Counted from the first letter of the stretch, positions 1-7,801 are shown. The stretch is 12,843 nt of DNA from Deltaproteobacteria bacterium (GCA_030262795.1 JAJSZO010000059.1:1-12843), one strand, 5' to 3'. Notes: generated by a model not told the origin, from the letters alone. Numbers and translations: made by a program.

Positions 1-147
1 GAAGTATGCGCATCAACAACAAACCGTAATTTTAACGGCCGGATGGGCAAAGGCGGAGTGGTGCATCTTATGAGCCCTGCAACAGCGGCAGCAAGCGCCA
101 TATCGGGTTATATTACAAATTCAAGTTTATATAAATCAGAAATTTGA
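1..147 (+). CDS. leuC: 3-isopropylmalate dehydratase large subunit, C-terminal end (partial)
   Basis: Only the last 48 codons are present; the gene runs off the left edge and ends at TGA 145-147. The visible peptide contains STTNRNFNGRMGKGG followed by a SPATAAASAISG segment, the C-terminal signature of the aconitase-superfamily large subunit (LeuC/HacA type). Together with the small subunit encoded just downstream it would form a [4Fe-4S] hydro-lyase that isomerises 2-isopropylmalate to 3-isopropylmalate in cytosolic leucine synthesis. The cysteines that bind the cluster lie outside the window. The large subunits of homoaconitase, citramalate and dimethylmalate dehydratases share this end, so the family is secure but the substrate is not. 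Confidence 0.85.
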   Translation, partial: EVCASTTNRNFNGRMGKGGVVHLMSPATAAASAISGYITNSSLYKSEI

Positions 148-178
148 AAACTAAATAATGAGGCGGCGGAAAAGAATT

Positions 179-703
179 ATGAAAAATTTCAGCGGAAAAG
201 TGCTGTTCCTTGAGAAATCAGATATCAATACAGATGAAATAATTCCTGCAAAATACCTTACGGAAATTTCTAAGGAAGCGCTTAAACCCTATCTTTTAGA
301 GGATCTACAACTGGATGGATTTGCTCCCGGAAAGGATATTGAGGGAAAAAGCGTAATCATAACCAGGGAAAATTTTGGGTGTGGCTCTTCGAGAGAGCAT
401 GCCCCATGGGCACTTGATGTAAATGGCATCAATATGGTGATCGCAGAAAGTTTTGCAAGGATATTCAGACAGAACATGTTCAACTGCGGAATGATGGCAA
501 TAGAACTGCCCGCCCAGAGCATAGATCATCTTTTCCGGATCTTTTCAGGCAAAGAGACATCCATCGAAACAGATCTTGAAAAAAATGTATTTATTCTTAA
601 AGCTGATGGGCTTGAAGAAGAAACAGGTTTTTCAATATCCGACTTTGATCGCTTTCTTGTTGCCTCCGGCGGATGGGTGGAATACGCTGATGCTAAATAT
701 TAA
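179..703 (+). CDS. leuD: 3-isopropylmalate dehydratase small subunit (LeuD/HacB type)
   Basis: A 174-residue swivel-domain subunit, close to the usual 160-170 residues of this family. I place the start at ATG 179 (MKNFSGKV) rather than the in-frame ATG 158: the residues between them (MRRRKRI) look like untranslated sequence, and the purine-rich AGGCGG at 161-166 can serve as ribosome binding site. Diagnostic motifs are DINTDEIIPAKYL (about 15-27), the NFGCGSSREHAPWAL active-site loop (about 65-79) and SFARIFRQNMFNCG (about 91-104). It pairs with the large subunit ending 31 bp upstream, almost certainly co-transcribed. The loop after IIPAKYL reads TE, unlike the YLVY and YLRT loops I associate with isopropylmalate and homoaconitate enzymes, so leucine synthesis is the default call but another 2-hydroxyacid substrate is possible. 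Confidence 0.88.
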   Translation: MKNFSGKVLFLEKSDINTDEIIPAKYLTEISKEALKPYLLEDLQLDGFAPGKDIEGKSVIITRENFGCGSSREHAPWALDVNGINMVIAESFARIFRQNMFNCGMMAIELPAQSIDHLFRIFSGKETSIETDLEKNVFILKADGLEEETGFSISDFDRFLVASGGWVEYADAKY

Positions 704-829
704 CTCTGAAATAAAACAAACATTAATTACAAAATATTAGCGTGATAGTAGTACTACCTTAAAAGGACTGGCGTTTTGTGAAAACCGGAAAGATCAACGA
801 ACGAAGAATTGAAGAACCGGAGGTAAAGA

Positions 830-1675
830 ATGAATGATTCTATGGGTACAGGTATCAGTTTTAAGGAAGCGAGTACACGATTCATGGGTGTCTTTGGCGA
901 ACAGGAACTACTGGTGCGACCCATAGGGGTAAAACTGATTCCAAAAGGAAAAGATATTCCACAGGGCACGAAACCTCCCGGTGAATACCAGGGCATTGCC
1001 TGGTGCGAAGCGGTTAAAATCGCTGCAACCAAAGATGAGGCGATTGTGATAAATAGAGACAATGTGGGTTGTCCTGCCGCTGCTATTGCCCTTGGTCTTG
1101 TTGACGAGTACGAGAAAAAACCTTTAGGAGGCAAGAGAAAATACACCAACATGATGAAAGAAACCGCATCTCCTGCTGACTTCACACAAGGGTTTGTTTA
1201 TGCCTGCAAGGAGAGCGACAATATGCAATTTGCACTCTTTGGAAAAGAGGACACAGGTCGCTATGAAACACTGGGGGTGGCACTGAAAGCCGTTTCCGGG
1301 ATGACGGCAATTCAACCAGCCATTATGGATGCTGCAGTGGCCTATCCGGCAGATAAACTCGACATGGCACCCGATGTGGTGATCCTTGGAGTAACGCCAA
1401 AGCAGACACTGCTCGCAATTCAGGGCTACAATTTCCTTACCGGTAGTCGTTTTGAGATGAGTACCATCGGCATTAGAGCCGTCTGTGCAGACTTAACAGC
1501 CTTGCCTTTTTTGGAACAAAGGATGAATGGTTCTTTTTTCTGCCTCGGAGCAAGAGCGCTCGGCGGATGGGAAGGCGATCTGTTGGGATTGGGCATGCCG
1601 TTTTCGATATTTCAGATCATGGTCTCGGGCATGGAGAAATCAGCACACGGTTTTCCCTATAAGGCATATCATTAA
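830..1675 (+). CDS. DUF169 domain protein (COG2043 type)
   Basis: 281 residues. It resembles the uncharacterised DUF169 family: an N-terminal PIGVKLIPKG strand (about 31-40), a cysteine at 59 in AWCEAVKIA, the segment NVGCPAAAIALGL (about 78-90, Cys81) and a PDVVILGVTP strand (about 181-190). Further cysteines lie at 126, 219 and 238. Conserved cysteines suggest metal or Fe-S binding, but no function is established and none is claimed. No signal peptide or membrane segment is seen, so it is probably cytosolic. ATG 830 is chosen because GGAGG at 819-823 is well spaced for it; ATG 842 is a weaker alternative. It sits 126 bp after leuD and 34 bp before glyQ, which suggests transcription with glyQS. 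Confidence 0.8.
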   Translation: MNDSMGTGISFKEASTRFMGVFGEQELLVRPIGVKLIPKGKDIPQGTKPPGEYQGIAWCEAVKIAATKDEAIVINRDNVGCPAAAIALGLVDEYEKKPLGGKRKYTNMMKETASPADFTQGFVYACKESDNMQFALFGKEDTGRYETLGVALKAVSGMTAIQPAIMDAAVAYPADKLDMAPDVVILGVTPKQTLLAIQGYNFLTGSRFEMSTIGIRAVCADLTALPFLEQRMNGSFFCLGARALGGWEGDLLGLGMPFSIFQIMVSGMEKSAHGFPYKAYH

Positions 1676-1709
1676 TAGGGAAGAGCACAACCCTAAGAGG
1701 AAAAAAGAG

Positions 1710-2603
1710 ATGAATTTTCAGGAAGTGATATTATCGTTACAGAAATTTTGGGCGCGTAAGGGATGTGTGCTGGTTCAACCATATGACATAGAGGTTGGTG
1801 CCGGAACATTTCATCCGGCGACTCTATTAAAGGTGCTTGGCCCTGAACCCTGGAATGTGGCTTATATTCAGCCCTCAAGACGTCCCACGGATGGCCGTTA
1901 TGGCGAAAATCCAAACAGACTCCAACATTACTATCAGTTCCAGGTAATACTCAAACCTTCTCCAATAGATGTTCAGAAACAGTATTTGCAGAGCTTAAAG
2001 GCACTTGGAATAGACAGCCTTGAACATGATATCAGATTCGTTGAAGATGACTGGGAGTCACCCACACTGGGCGCCTCCGGTCTTGGCTGGGAAATCTGGT
2101 TAGATGGCATGGAAATTACACAATTTACATATTTTCAGATGGCAGGCAGTATTGAATTGCATCCCGTATCCGTAGAAATTACTTATGGCCTTGAACGTAT
2201 CTCCATGTACTTGCAGGGTATTGATAACGTTTATGATTTGCAATGGAATAAAAATATTACTTATGGCGATATATATCACCAGCAGGAGATTGAGCAGTCA
2301 ACATATAATTTTGAGCTGGCAAATGTTGATATGCTGCTTGATTTTTTCAATAAGTACGAGGCCGAAAGCATTCGTATTATTAAAGAAAAACTTGTTATTC
2401 CTGCCTACGAGTACTGCTTAAAGTGTTCACATATCTTTAATATACTCGACGCTCGCGGAGCAATAAGCGTTACAGAGAGAACCGGTTATATTGCACGTAT
2501 TAGAAATCTTGCGAGAGCTTGTGCAGAGCAATATCTGGCACAAAGAAAAGCAAAAGGATTTCCCTTAAAAATTAGAGGCAGAAATGGACAGTCTATTACT
2601 TGA
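1710..2603 (+). CDS. glyQ: Glycine--tRNA ligase alpha subunit
   Basis: 297 residues, the normal length for the alpha chain of the bacterial alpha2beta2 glycyl-tRNA synthetase, which charges tRNA-Gly in the cytosol. The start is ATG 1710, giving MNFQEVILSLQKFWARKGC as in the family; AAGAGG at 1695-1700 is the ribosome binding site. The open frame extends upstream to 1527, but that part overlaps the DUF169 gene and has no family resemblance. Class II synthetase features are visible: VGAGTFHPATLL (about 29-40), PSRRPTDGRYGENPNR (about 55-70), the motif-2 region around QHYYQFQVILKPSP, and the motif-3 segment VEITYGLERI (about 155-164). The 3' end overlaps glyS by 20 bp. Confidence 0.97.
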   Translation: MNFQEVILSLQKFWARKGCVLVQPYDIEVGAGTFHPATLLKVLGPEPWNVAYIQPSRRPTDGRYGENPNRLQHYYQFQVILKPSPIDVQKQYLQSLKALGIDSLEHDIRFVEDDWESPTLGASGLGWEIWLDGMEITQFTYFQMAGSIELHPVSVEITYGLERISMYLQGIDNVYDLQWNKNITYGDIYHQQEIEQSTYNFELANVDMLLDFFNKYEAESIRIIKEKLVIPAYEYCLKCSHIFNILDARGAISVTERTGYIARIRNLARACAEQYLAQRKAKGFPLKIRGRNGQSIT

Positions 2604-4695
2604 AATAGGTACGGAAGAAATTCCTGCAGGTTATATAGAGCCTGCTTTGAATGCATTATCGACGATGCTTTTAAAGAAGTTGATTGATGGACGTATTGAA
2701 CATGGAACTGCTGAGACTTTTGGAACACCGAAAAGACTTGTTCTTGAGGTTAAAAATGTTTCAGACAGGCAGAGACCTCTTACAACTGAAGTGACAGGGC
2801 CTCCGGCAAGCATAGGATTTGACAAACAAGGTCATCCCACCATAGCGGCAGAAAAGTTTGCTGAGAAAGTCGGTAGTTCCGTTAAAGATCTGATAATCAA
2901 GGAGACGAAGAAGGGTGCTTATTTATGCGCAAAAAGGGTAGAAAATGGTTTAAAAACAGAACTTCTTCTGAAAAACATACTTCCTGATCTGATTACAGCT
3001 ATACCTTTTCCCAAAACTATGAGATGGGCGGATGTGGCTGTTGAATTTGCAAGACCGATTCATACCATACTTGCTCTTCTGGGGAATAAAATAATTCCTT
3101 TTATGGTGGGAAATATTAAAAGCAGCAGATACACATCAGGTCACAGTTTTATGCAACCCTGCAGAATAAAGATTTCTAACCCGGATGAATACATAAAAGC
3201 CCTTGGTTCAGCTTATGTTCTGGTAGATTCAAAAAAACGAAGGGAAATTATTGAATGCGAGACAGCAAAACTTGCAGAGAGACTGAACGGCAGGGTGCTG
3301 CAGGATGATGAACTCGTTGATATTGTAACCAATCTTGTTGAATACCCGGCAGTCGTTGCCGGAAAGTTTAATACAAAATTTCTTGAGCTTCCTGATGAGG
3401 TTTTGATTACTTCCATGCGGGAGCATCAGAAATATTTTAGTGTAGTTGATAAAAAAGGCAAGCTTATATCCTGTTTTATCAGCGTTAATAATACGCTTGC
3501 AAAGGATATGTCGCTTGTTGCAAAAGGGCATGAAAGAGTACTCAGAGCCAGGCTGGAAGATGCCCGGTTTTTTTACAGAAGTGATTTAAAATCTTCTTTT
3601 GAAGACTGGATAGAGAAACTGAAACGCGTACTTTTTCAGGCCAGCCTCGGATCAATGTACGAAAAAGTAATACGCGTCAAAAAGATAGCAGAATATCTAT
3701 CAGATGAAATTTTACATGATTCCGATTTGAATCAATATATGTCGGACCTTAAAAAACATGCGGCAAGAGCTGCGTTGATGTGCAAAGCAGATCTTGTGAG
3801 CCGGGTGGTAGTTGAATTTCCTAAACTTCAGGGCGTTATGGGAAGAATTTATGCTCTGAATGCCGGAGAACCGGATAATGTGGCATATGCAATTGAGGAG
3901 CATTATCTGCCCAGATATTCCGACGGACCGCTTCCGGAAACGCTTACAGGTTCCATTCTCGGTATTGCCGACAAAATTGATTCAATATGCGGATGTTTTG
4001 TTGCCGGACTCATTCCAACAGGGGCTTCTGATCCTTATGCGCTCAGGAGGCAGGGCATTGGCATTATTCAGATCATGCTTAACAAAGATTTTTCTTTTTC
4101 CATAGTTAAGATGATAGAAAAGAGCATGAAACTTTTTTCTCAAAAAAGTGATCAGGAGTTTAAGAAAAATGTTGAAAATGTTTACTCTTTTCTGAAAAAT
4201 CGTATTGCCCATCTTCTTGCCGAAGAAGGATTTTCAAAAGATATTATATCAGCAGTCATAAGTGTTACAGCAGACCATGTACCAAATATATGGAACAGAG
4301 TTAGAGCGTTAGAAAAGCTTAAGACCAAGCCGGACTTTGAGCCATTGTCTATCGCTTTCAAGCGTGTGGTTAATATAATAAAAAAAGCTGAACACCCAAA
4401 GAGAAAAGAAATTGACGAAAATCTGTTTCAGGATAAATGCGAGATAGCTCTATTTGAAGCATCTAAAGAAGTTAAAAACAAAATTTTTAATGATCTTGAT
4501 AAAGGACTTTTTGACCAGGCTCTTTATGATATAGCTTCTCTACGCAACGTCGTGGATGATTTTTTTGATGGAGTCATGGTTATGGCTGAAGATAATGATC
4601 TTCGGGAAAACAGGCTTGCTCTTCTTATTAATATAGCGAACATGTTCGGTCTGTTTGCTGATTTTTCAAAAATTTCCACGCCAATGCATAGTTAG
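2584..4695 (+). CDS. glyS: Glycine--tRNA ligase beta subunit
   Basis: 703 residues, close to the usual 680-710 of the beta chain, which supplies tRNA recognition to GlyQ. It opens with LLLEIGTEEIPAGYIEPAL, the family N-terminus. The central block around residues 400-490 contains KADLVSRVVVEFPKLQGVMG and the LPTGASDPYALRRQ-like segment (here IPTGASDPYALRRQ), both strongly typical. The C-terminal 110 or so residues form the DALR-like anticodon-binding helical domain (KRVVNI near 590, then ASLRNVVDDFFDGVMV). ATG 2584 lies inside the end of glyQ in another frame; GAGG about 8 bp upstream, within glyQ, can act as ribosome binding site. The 20-bp overlap suggests translational coupling and equal subunit supply. 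Confidence 0.97.
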   Translation: MDSLLLEIGTEEIPAGYIEPALNALSTMLLKKLIDGRIEHGTAETFGTPKRLVLEVKNVSDRQRPLTTEVTGPPASIGFDKQGHPTIAAEKFAEKVGSSVKDLIIKETKKGAYLCAKRVENGLKTELLLKNILPDLITAIPFPKTMRWADVAVEFARPIHTILALLGNKIIPFMVGNIKSSRYTSGHSFMQPCRIKISNPDEYIKALGSAYVLVDSKKRREIIECETAKLAERLNGRVLQDDELVDIVTNLVEYPAVVAGKFNTKFLELPDEVLITSMREHQKYFSVVDKKGKLISCFISVNNTLAKDMSLVAKGHERVLRARLEDARFFYRSDLKSSFEDWIEKLKRVLFQASLGSMYEKVIRVKKIAEYLSDEILHDSDLNQYMSDLKKHAARAALMCKADLVSRVVVEFPKLQGVMGRIYALNAGEPDNVAYAIEEHYLPRYSDGPLPETLTGSILGIADKIDSICGCFVAGLIPTGASDPYALRRQGIGIIQIMLNKDFSFSIVKMIEKSMKLFSQKSDQEFKKNVENVYSFLKNRIAHLLAEEGFSKDIISAVISVTADHVPNIWNRVRALEKLKTKPDFEPLSIAFKRVVNIIKKAEHPKRKEIDENLFQDKCEIALFEASKEVKNKIFNDLDKGLFDQALYDIASLRNVVDDFFDGVMVMAEDNDLRENRLALLINIANMFGLFADFSKISTPMHS

Positions 4696-4751
4696 TGCCT
4701 GAACGGAAACAATGGCGTTAGTGTTTAAATAAATGATTGAGGAAAAAATAG

Positions 4752-5309
4752 ATGGCTGAGAGAGTATGTCCTGTATGGGTTGGTTATCTTCTTGCTAGTC
4801 CTGTAAGAAAATTATTTCAAAATCCTAAAAAGATACTCGCCCCATATGTGGAGGACGGGATGAAGGTTTTAGATATTGGCTGTGCAATGGGTTTCTTCAG
4901 TTTACCCCTTGCACAGATGATCGGTTCAAACGGAAAAGTCATATGTGTGGATGTGCAAGAGAAGATGATTAAGTCACTCGAAAAACGCGCACAAAAAGCA
5001 GGATTGGCCAATAGAATTGAAACACGCGTATGTCGCCATAATTCACTTGATCTGGATGACCTTAAGAGAAAGATCAATTTTGCTTTTGCATTTGCTGTTG
5101 TACACGAAGTTCCTGATGCTCACACATTTTTTTCTCAAATATATGAAACGATAAAACCTACTGGAATATTTTTTGTAGTAGAACCAAAGGGGCATGTATC
5201 AGAAAAGGATTTCGAAATAACTATTTCTATTGCTGAACAAAATGGTTTTCATGTAATGGACAGTCCCAAAATAGGTCGCAGCTATACTGTCCTTTTGGGG
5301 AAAAAATGA
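4752..5309 (+). CDS. Class I SAM-dependent methyltransferase
   Basis: 185 residues with a Rossmann-type methyltransferase fold. Motif I is VLDIGCAMGFFSLPLA (about 39-54). The acidic residue that would bind the ribose hydroxyls is Asp67 in VICVDVQ. A later strand gives FAFAVVHEVPDAHTFF, followed by PTGIFFVVEPKG, as in UbiE/ArsM-like small-molecule methyltransferases. An N-terminal CPVWVGYLLASPVRKLF segment precedes the core. The substrate cannot be read from sequence. GAGG at 4739-4742, 9 bp before ATG 4752, is the ribosome binding site. It follows glyS by 56 bp with no visible terminator, so read-through from glyQS is likely. It converges on the radical SAM gene, whose stop lies about 50 bp downstream. 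Confidence 0.85.
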   Translation: MAERVCPVWVGYLLASPVRKLFQNPKKILAPYVEDGMKVLDIGCAMGFFSLPLAQMIGSNGKVICVDVQEKMIKSLEKRAQKAGLANRIETRVCRHNSLDLDDLKRKINFAFAFAVVHEVPDAHTFFSQIYETIKPTGIFFVVEPKGHVSEKDFEITISIAEQNGFHVMDSPKIGRSYTVLLGKK

Positions 5310-5359
5310 ATGTTAAAATGGAAATATCTAAAACACTAACAACCGCTTTATGCAAGAAC

Positions 5360-6292
5360 CTATAAAACAAAAACACGCCTTCGCATGTCCAGCCTTGTAA
5401 CTCCCTCTTCTTCTGCCATTTGCAATGCTTTTTTGAAATCATCTGTTGAAAGCGACTCGGAAAGCTCTTTTACTTCATAGGCTCTGCCGCATGGCCTGTA
5501 CTGGGGCATTATGTTTACATAGGTATTTTTCGAGATTTTATTTGCTATAAATCTCATTATATCGCGCGTTCCTGCAAGACCGCCTGGAAGAACAAGGTGT
5601 CTTATCAAAAGTCCCCTTCTTGCGATGCCTGATTCATCTATAACAAGGTCTCCAACCTGCCTGTGCATCTCAATTACTGCCTTGCGGGCAACTTCAGGAT
5701 AATTTTCCGCATTGCAGGTAATCTCAGCAACTTCAGGGTCCCAGAATTTAAAATCAGGCATATATATATCAATCACACCATCAAGCAGTTTTAAAGTATC
5801 TACCCTGTCGTAACCGCTTGTATTATAGACCAAAGGAACATTCAAGCCTTCCTCGACAGCAATTTCAACAGCAGAGAGTATTTGAGGTACAACATGGGAG
5901 GGGGTAACAAAATTGATATTGTGGCAGCCCAAATCTTGAAGATTAATCATCATGCCGGCTATCTGCCTATCTGTCACCTCCTCGCCTTCACCTTCGTGGC
6001 TAATGTCGTAATTCTGGCAAAAAATGCAAAGCAAATTACAAAAAGTAAAAAATATTGTGCCGGAGCCGTTTTTGCCAACCAGAGGTGTTTCTTCTCCATA
6101 ATGCTGATGATAGCTTGATACTAAAGCTTTTTCACCTGTCCTGCATACGCCAGGTTCGCCGGAAAGACGGTCAACCACGCATTTTCTGGAGCACATGACG
6201 CAGGCATTCATTATTTCACGTGCCTTTTTTATCTTTTTTTTAAGCAATCCCTTTTTATGGGTTTCAATATAAATGGGTTCAAAGGAAGGCAT
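5360..6292 (-). CDS. PflX-type radical SAM protein (COG1313)
   Basis: 310 residues. Radical SAM motif CxxxCxxC is present as CNLLCIFC (Cys85, Cys89, Cys92), which would hold the SAM-cleaving [4Fe-4S] cluster. An N-terminal four-cysteine set, CVMCSRKC plus GVC (Cys31, 34, 38, 50), is typical of the PflX/COG1313 group and may bind a second metal centre. Further family landmarks are NFVTPSHVVPQI, VYNTSGYD and IDIYMPDFKF. The group is often annotated as a putative pyruvate formate-lyase activating enzyme, but no glycyl radical enzyme is encoded here, so that role is not supported. ATG 6290-6292 is preceded by a strong AAGGAG at 6303-6298 (minus strand). It is the last gene of the minus-strand run, 151 bp after cobU, and may have its own promoter. 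Confidence 0.88.
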   Translation of the reverse strand: MPSFEPIYIETHKKGLLKKKIKKAREIMNACVMCSRKCVVDRLSGEPGVCRTGEKALVSSYHQHYGEETPLVGKNGSGTIFFTFCNLLCIFCQNYDISHEGEGEEVTDRQIAGMMINLQDLGCHNINFVTPSHVVPQILSAVEIAVEEGLNVPLVYNTSGYDRVDTLKLLDGVIDIYMPDFKFWDPEVAEITCNAENYPEVARKAVIEMHRQVGDLVIDESGIARRGLLIRHLVLPGGLAGTRDIMRFIANKISKNTYVNIMPQYRPCGRAYEVKELSESLSTDDFKKALQMAEEEGVTRLDMRRRVFVL

Positions 6293-6320
6293 TTTATCTC
6301 CTTAAAGCTCAATTGAAAGT

Positions 6321-6357
6321 TGTCAGGGATCGACGTCAGGTGTCAGCTAACAGGAAA
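6321..6357. repeat. Degenerate period-7 repeat, cobU to radical SAM gap
   Basis: CAG occurs on the plus strand at 6324, 6337, 6344 and 6351, intervals of 13, 7 and 7. The clean units are CAGGTGT, CAGCTAA and CAGGAAA. On the minus strand this reads as a CTGACAC-like run. It is short and less regular than the two arrays to its right, with a one-base phase slip. Confidence 0.5.
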
Positions 6358-6443
6358 CAAAAATTAGATGGTAAATGTGAACAGTGAAATTTCTTATTTA
6401 AAAGCCCAACAATTAAGAAGATTTTTGTCCATGTCCACGTTCC

Positions 6444-6971
6444 TTATACATTTTCTTTTATCGGCACGGAAATACCGGCTACCATCCAGATTACCCTGTC
6501 GGAACATGTTGCGATATTCTGGTTAACAATCCCCGTTGCATCCCTGAATAATCTGGCAAGCCTGTTTTCCGGGACTATGCCTGTTCCAACTTCATTTGAC
6601 ACCATGATAACAGGGCACTGTGCGTCTTTAAGTGACTTGATCAGGCTCAGAGCTGTTTTAGATATATCCACGTCATTATTATCCAGAATAAGATTGCTGA
6701 TCCAGAGTGTCAGGCAATCTACAAGTATTAAATCACTTTTGGGGCTGTATTCAATTATTGCTTCCGGCAAACGGATCGGAATTTCTACGGTTGACCAGCC
6801 TTTGCCTCTTTCTTCTTTGTGGCGTGCAACACGCATTTCCATTTCTTTATCTCCTGGAACGCAAGTCGCAATAAAAACCCTTCTGTCCCCGGAAACATGT
6901 TTCGCCAGTTCCAGGGCATATCTACTCTTGCCACTTCTGCATCCGCCGATTACCAATATTATCTCTTTCAC
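6444..6971 (-). CDS. cobU: Adenosylcobinamide kinase / adenosylcobinamide-phosphate guanylyltransferase
   Basis: 175 residues, near the 180 usual for CobU/CobP. This bifunctional cytosolic enzyme phosphorylates adenosylcobinamide and transfers GMP to it, giving AdoCbi-GDP for nucleotide-loop assembly. Visible motifs: P-loop GGCRSGKSRYA (about 9-19), the RHKEERGKGWSTVE segment (His51 is the likely guanylylated histidine by analogy with the Salmonella enzyme), VDCLTLWISNL, and SNEVGTGIVPENRLARLFRD. The start is GTG at 6971-6969, which gives the family N-terminus MKEIILVIGG; the AGGG about 9 bases upstream lies inside the heptamer array. It follows btuD by 32 bp, so imported corrinoid would meet its activating enzyme from the same transcript. 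No other cob gene is in the window, which fits salvage but does not exclude synthesis genes elsewhere. Confidence 0.95.
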   Translation of the reverse strand: MKEIILVIGGCRSGKSRYALELAKHVSGDRRVFIATCVPGDKEMEMRVARHKEERGKGWSTVEIPIRLPEAIIEYSPKSDLILVDCLTLWISNLILDNNDVDISKTALSLIKSLKDAQCPVIMVSNEVGTGIVPENRLARLFRDATGIVNQNIATCSDRVIWMVAGISVPIKENV

Positions 6972-6980
6972 AGTCTTTAT

Positions 6981-7022
6981 CCCTGTCTTCTGTCTCCTGT
7001 TTCCTACCCCCTACTCCCTGGC
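6981..7022. repeat. Six tandem degenerate heptamers, btuD/cobU junction
   Basis: From 6981 the plus strand divides exactly into CCCTGTC, TTCTGTC, TCCTGTT, TCCTACC, CCCTACT and CCCTGGC. Every unit has CT at positions 3-4 and pyrimidines at 1, 2 and 7. The right end lies inside btuD, encoding its last residues and stop, and the left end is 9 bp from the cobU GTG. It resembles the heptanucleotide short tandemly repeated sequences known from filamentous cyanobacteria; the mechanism here is unknown. Confidence 0.75.
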
Positions 7023-7795
7023 ACCAGCATGATACGTGGAAATTTCCCCAGCGGACTCTCATCAACCAGTAACCTGCATCCATAGGTCGCCTCCAGTTTG
7101 TGCGAAGTAAGCACTTTCTGCGGCGGCCCAAGACTGACTGTCTGTCCTTTGTTCAGTAAGAGTAGTCGGTTTCCATACATTGCAGCGAGATTCAAATCAT
7201 GAGATACCATAATAATGGTAATTCCTTTTTCCCGTTTTAACCTGTCCATCAAATTCATCACCTTTACCTGGTGAGCAAGATCCAGTGATGCAGTAGGCTC
7301 ATCCAGAAGAATAATCTGCGGTTCCTGACAGATAGCCCTTGCTATAAAAACCCGCTGTCGTTCTCCCCCGCTTAACTGGTTCAGCTTTCGATGAGCAAGA
7401 TGTTTAACTTCGGTAAAATTCATAGCCTGGTTTGCAAGTTTAATATCCTCTTCTTTTTCCAACCCAAGAATTCCCAGATAAGGCGAACGCCCCATAAGAA
7501 CCATCTCAGTAACACTAAAAGGAAAATCAGCCGGAAACATCTGCGGGACAAAGGCAATTGTCTTTGCCAAATTCTTCCGGTTATAGCTCTGTATGGAACG
7601 ACCAAAAATCTCCAATCTTCCCTTTTGAGGATTCAAAATTCCCGAAATCGTATTCATCAAAGTGGTTTTCCCTGATCCATTGGGGCCGATTATGATGAAA
7701 AAATCACCTTTATGGATACTGAAGGAAAGATCTTTTAAAACAGGGCTATCCCCGTAATAATGACTCAGATTTTTTATTTCGATAGCTGGACTCAT
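7004..7795 (-). CDS. btuD: Corrinoid/iron-chelate ABC transporter ATP-binding protein (BtuD type)
   Basis: 263 residues of the FecE/BtuD family; as a dimer on the cytosolic face it hydrolyses ATP to drive import through BtuC. Complete ATPase motifs: Walker A GPNGSGKTT (37-45), Q-loop Gln85, signature LSGGERQR (141-148), Walker B IILLDEPT (161-168) and H-loop His199. The ATG at 7795-7793 has an in-frame TAA just upstream, so it is the first possible start, yet there is no clear ribosome binding site, and a heptamer array lies directly upstream. The last residues (PGSRG) and the TAG stop are encoded by the next array, so the C-terminus looks recently replaced or extended. Cobalamin specificity is inferred from the btuF, btuC and cobU neighbours; a siderophore substrate cannot be excluded. 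Confidence 0.92.
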   Translation of the reverse strand: MSPAIEIKNLSHYYGDSPVLKDLSFSIHKGDFFIIIGPNGSGKTTLMNTISGILNPQKGRLEIFGRSIQSYNRKNLAKTIAFVPQMFPADFPFSVTEMVLMGRSPYLGILGLEKEEDIKLANQAMNFTEVKHLAHRKLNQLSGGERQRVFIARAICQEPQIILLDEPTASLDLAHQVKVMNLMDRLKREKGITIIMVSHDLNLAAMYGNRLLLLNKGQTVSLGPPQKVLTSHKLEATYGCRLLVDESPLGKFPRIMLVPGSRG

Positions 7796-7801
7796 AGTTT
7801 G

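Noticed and set aside
748..766. GTAGTACTAC palindrome and the adjoining CCTTAAAAGG before the DUF169 gene
   Set aside because: Short palindromes with no promoter alignment or T-run; not enough to call an operator or terminator.
754..1185. Minus-strand open frame of 143 residues
   Set aside because: It lies opposite the DUF169 gene, has no recognisable motif and no ribosome binding site.
1527..1709. N-terminal extension of glyQ
   Set aside because: It overlaps the DUF169 coding sequence in another frame, and the ribosome binding site and family N-terminus support ATG 1710.
6391..6419. TTCTTA/TAAGAA inverted repeat after cobU as a terminator
   Set aside because: Only six A/T-rich pairs around a long loop with no T-run.
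6577..7032. Plus-strand open frame of 151 residues
   Set aside because: It is the reverse of cobU and the heptamer array, with low-complexity translation and no family features.
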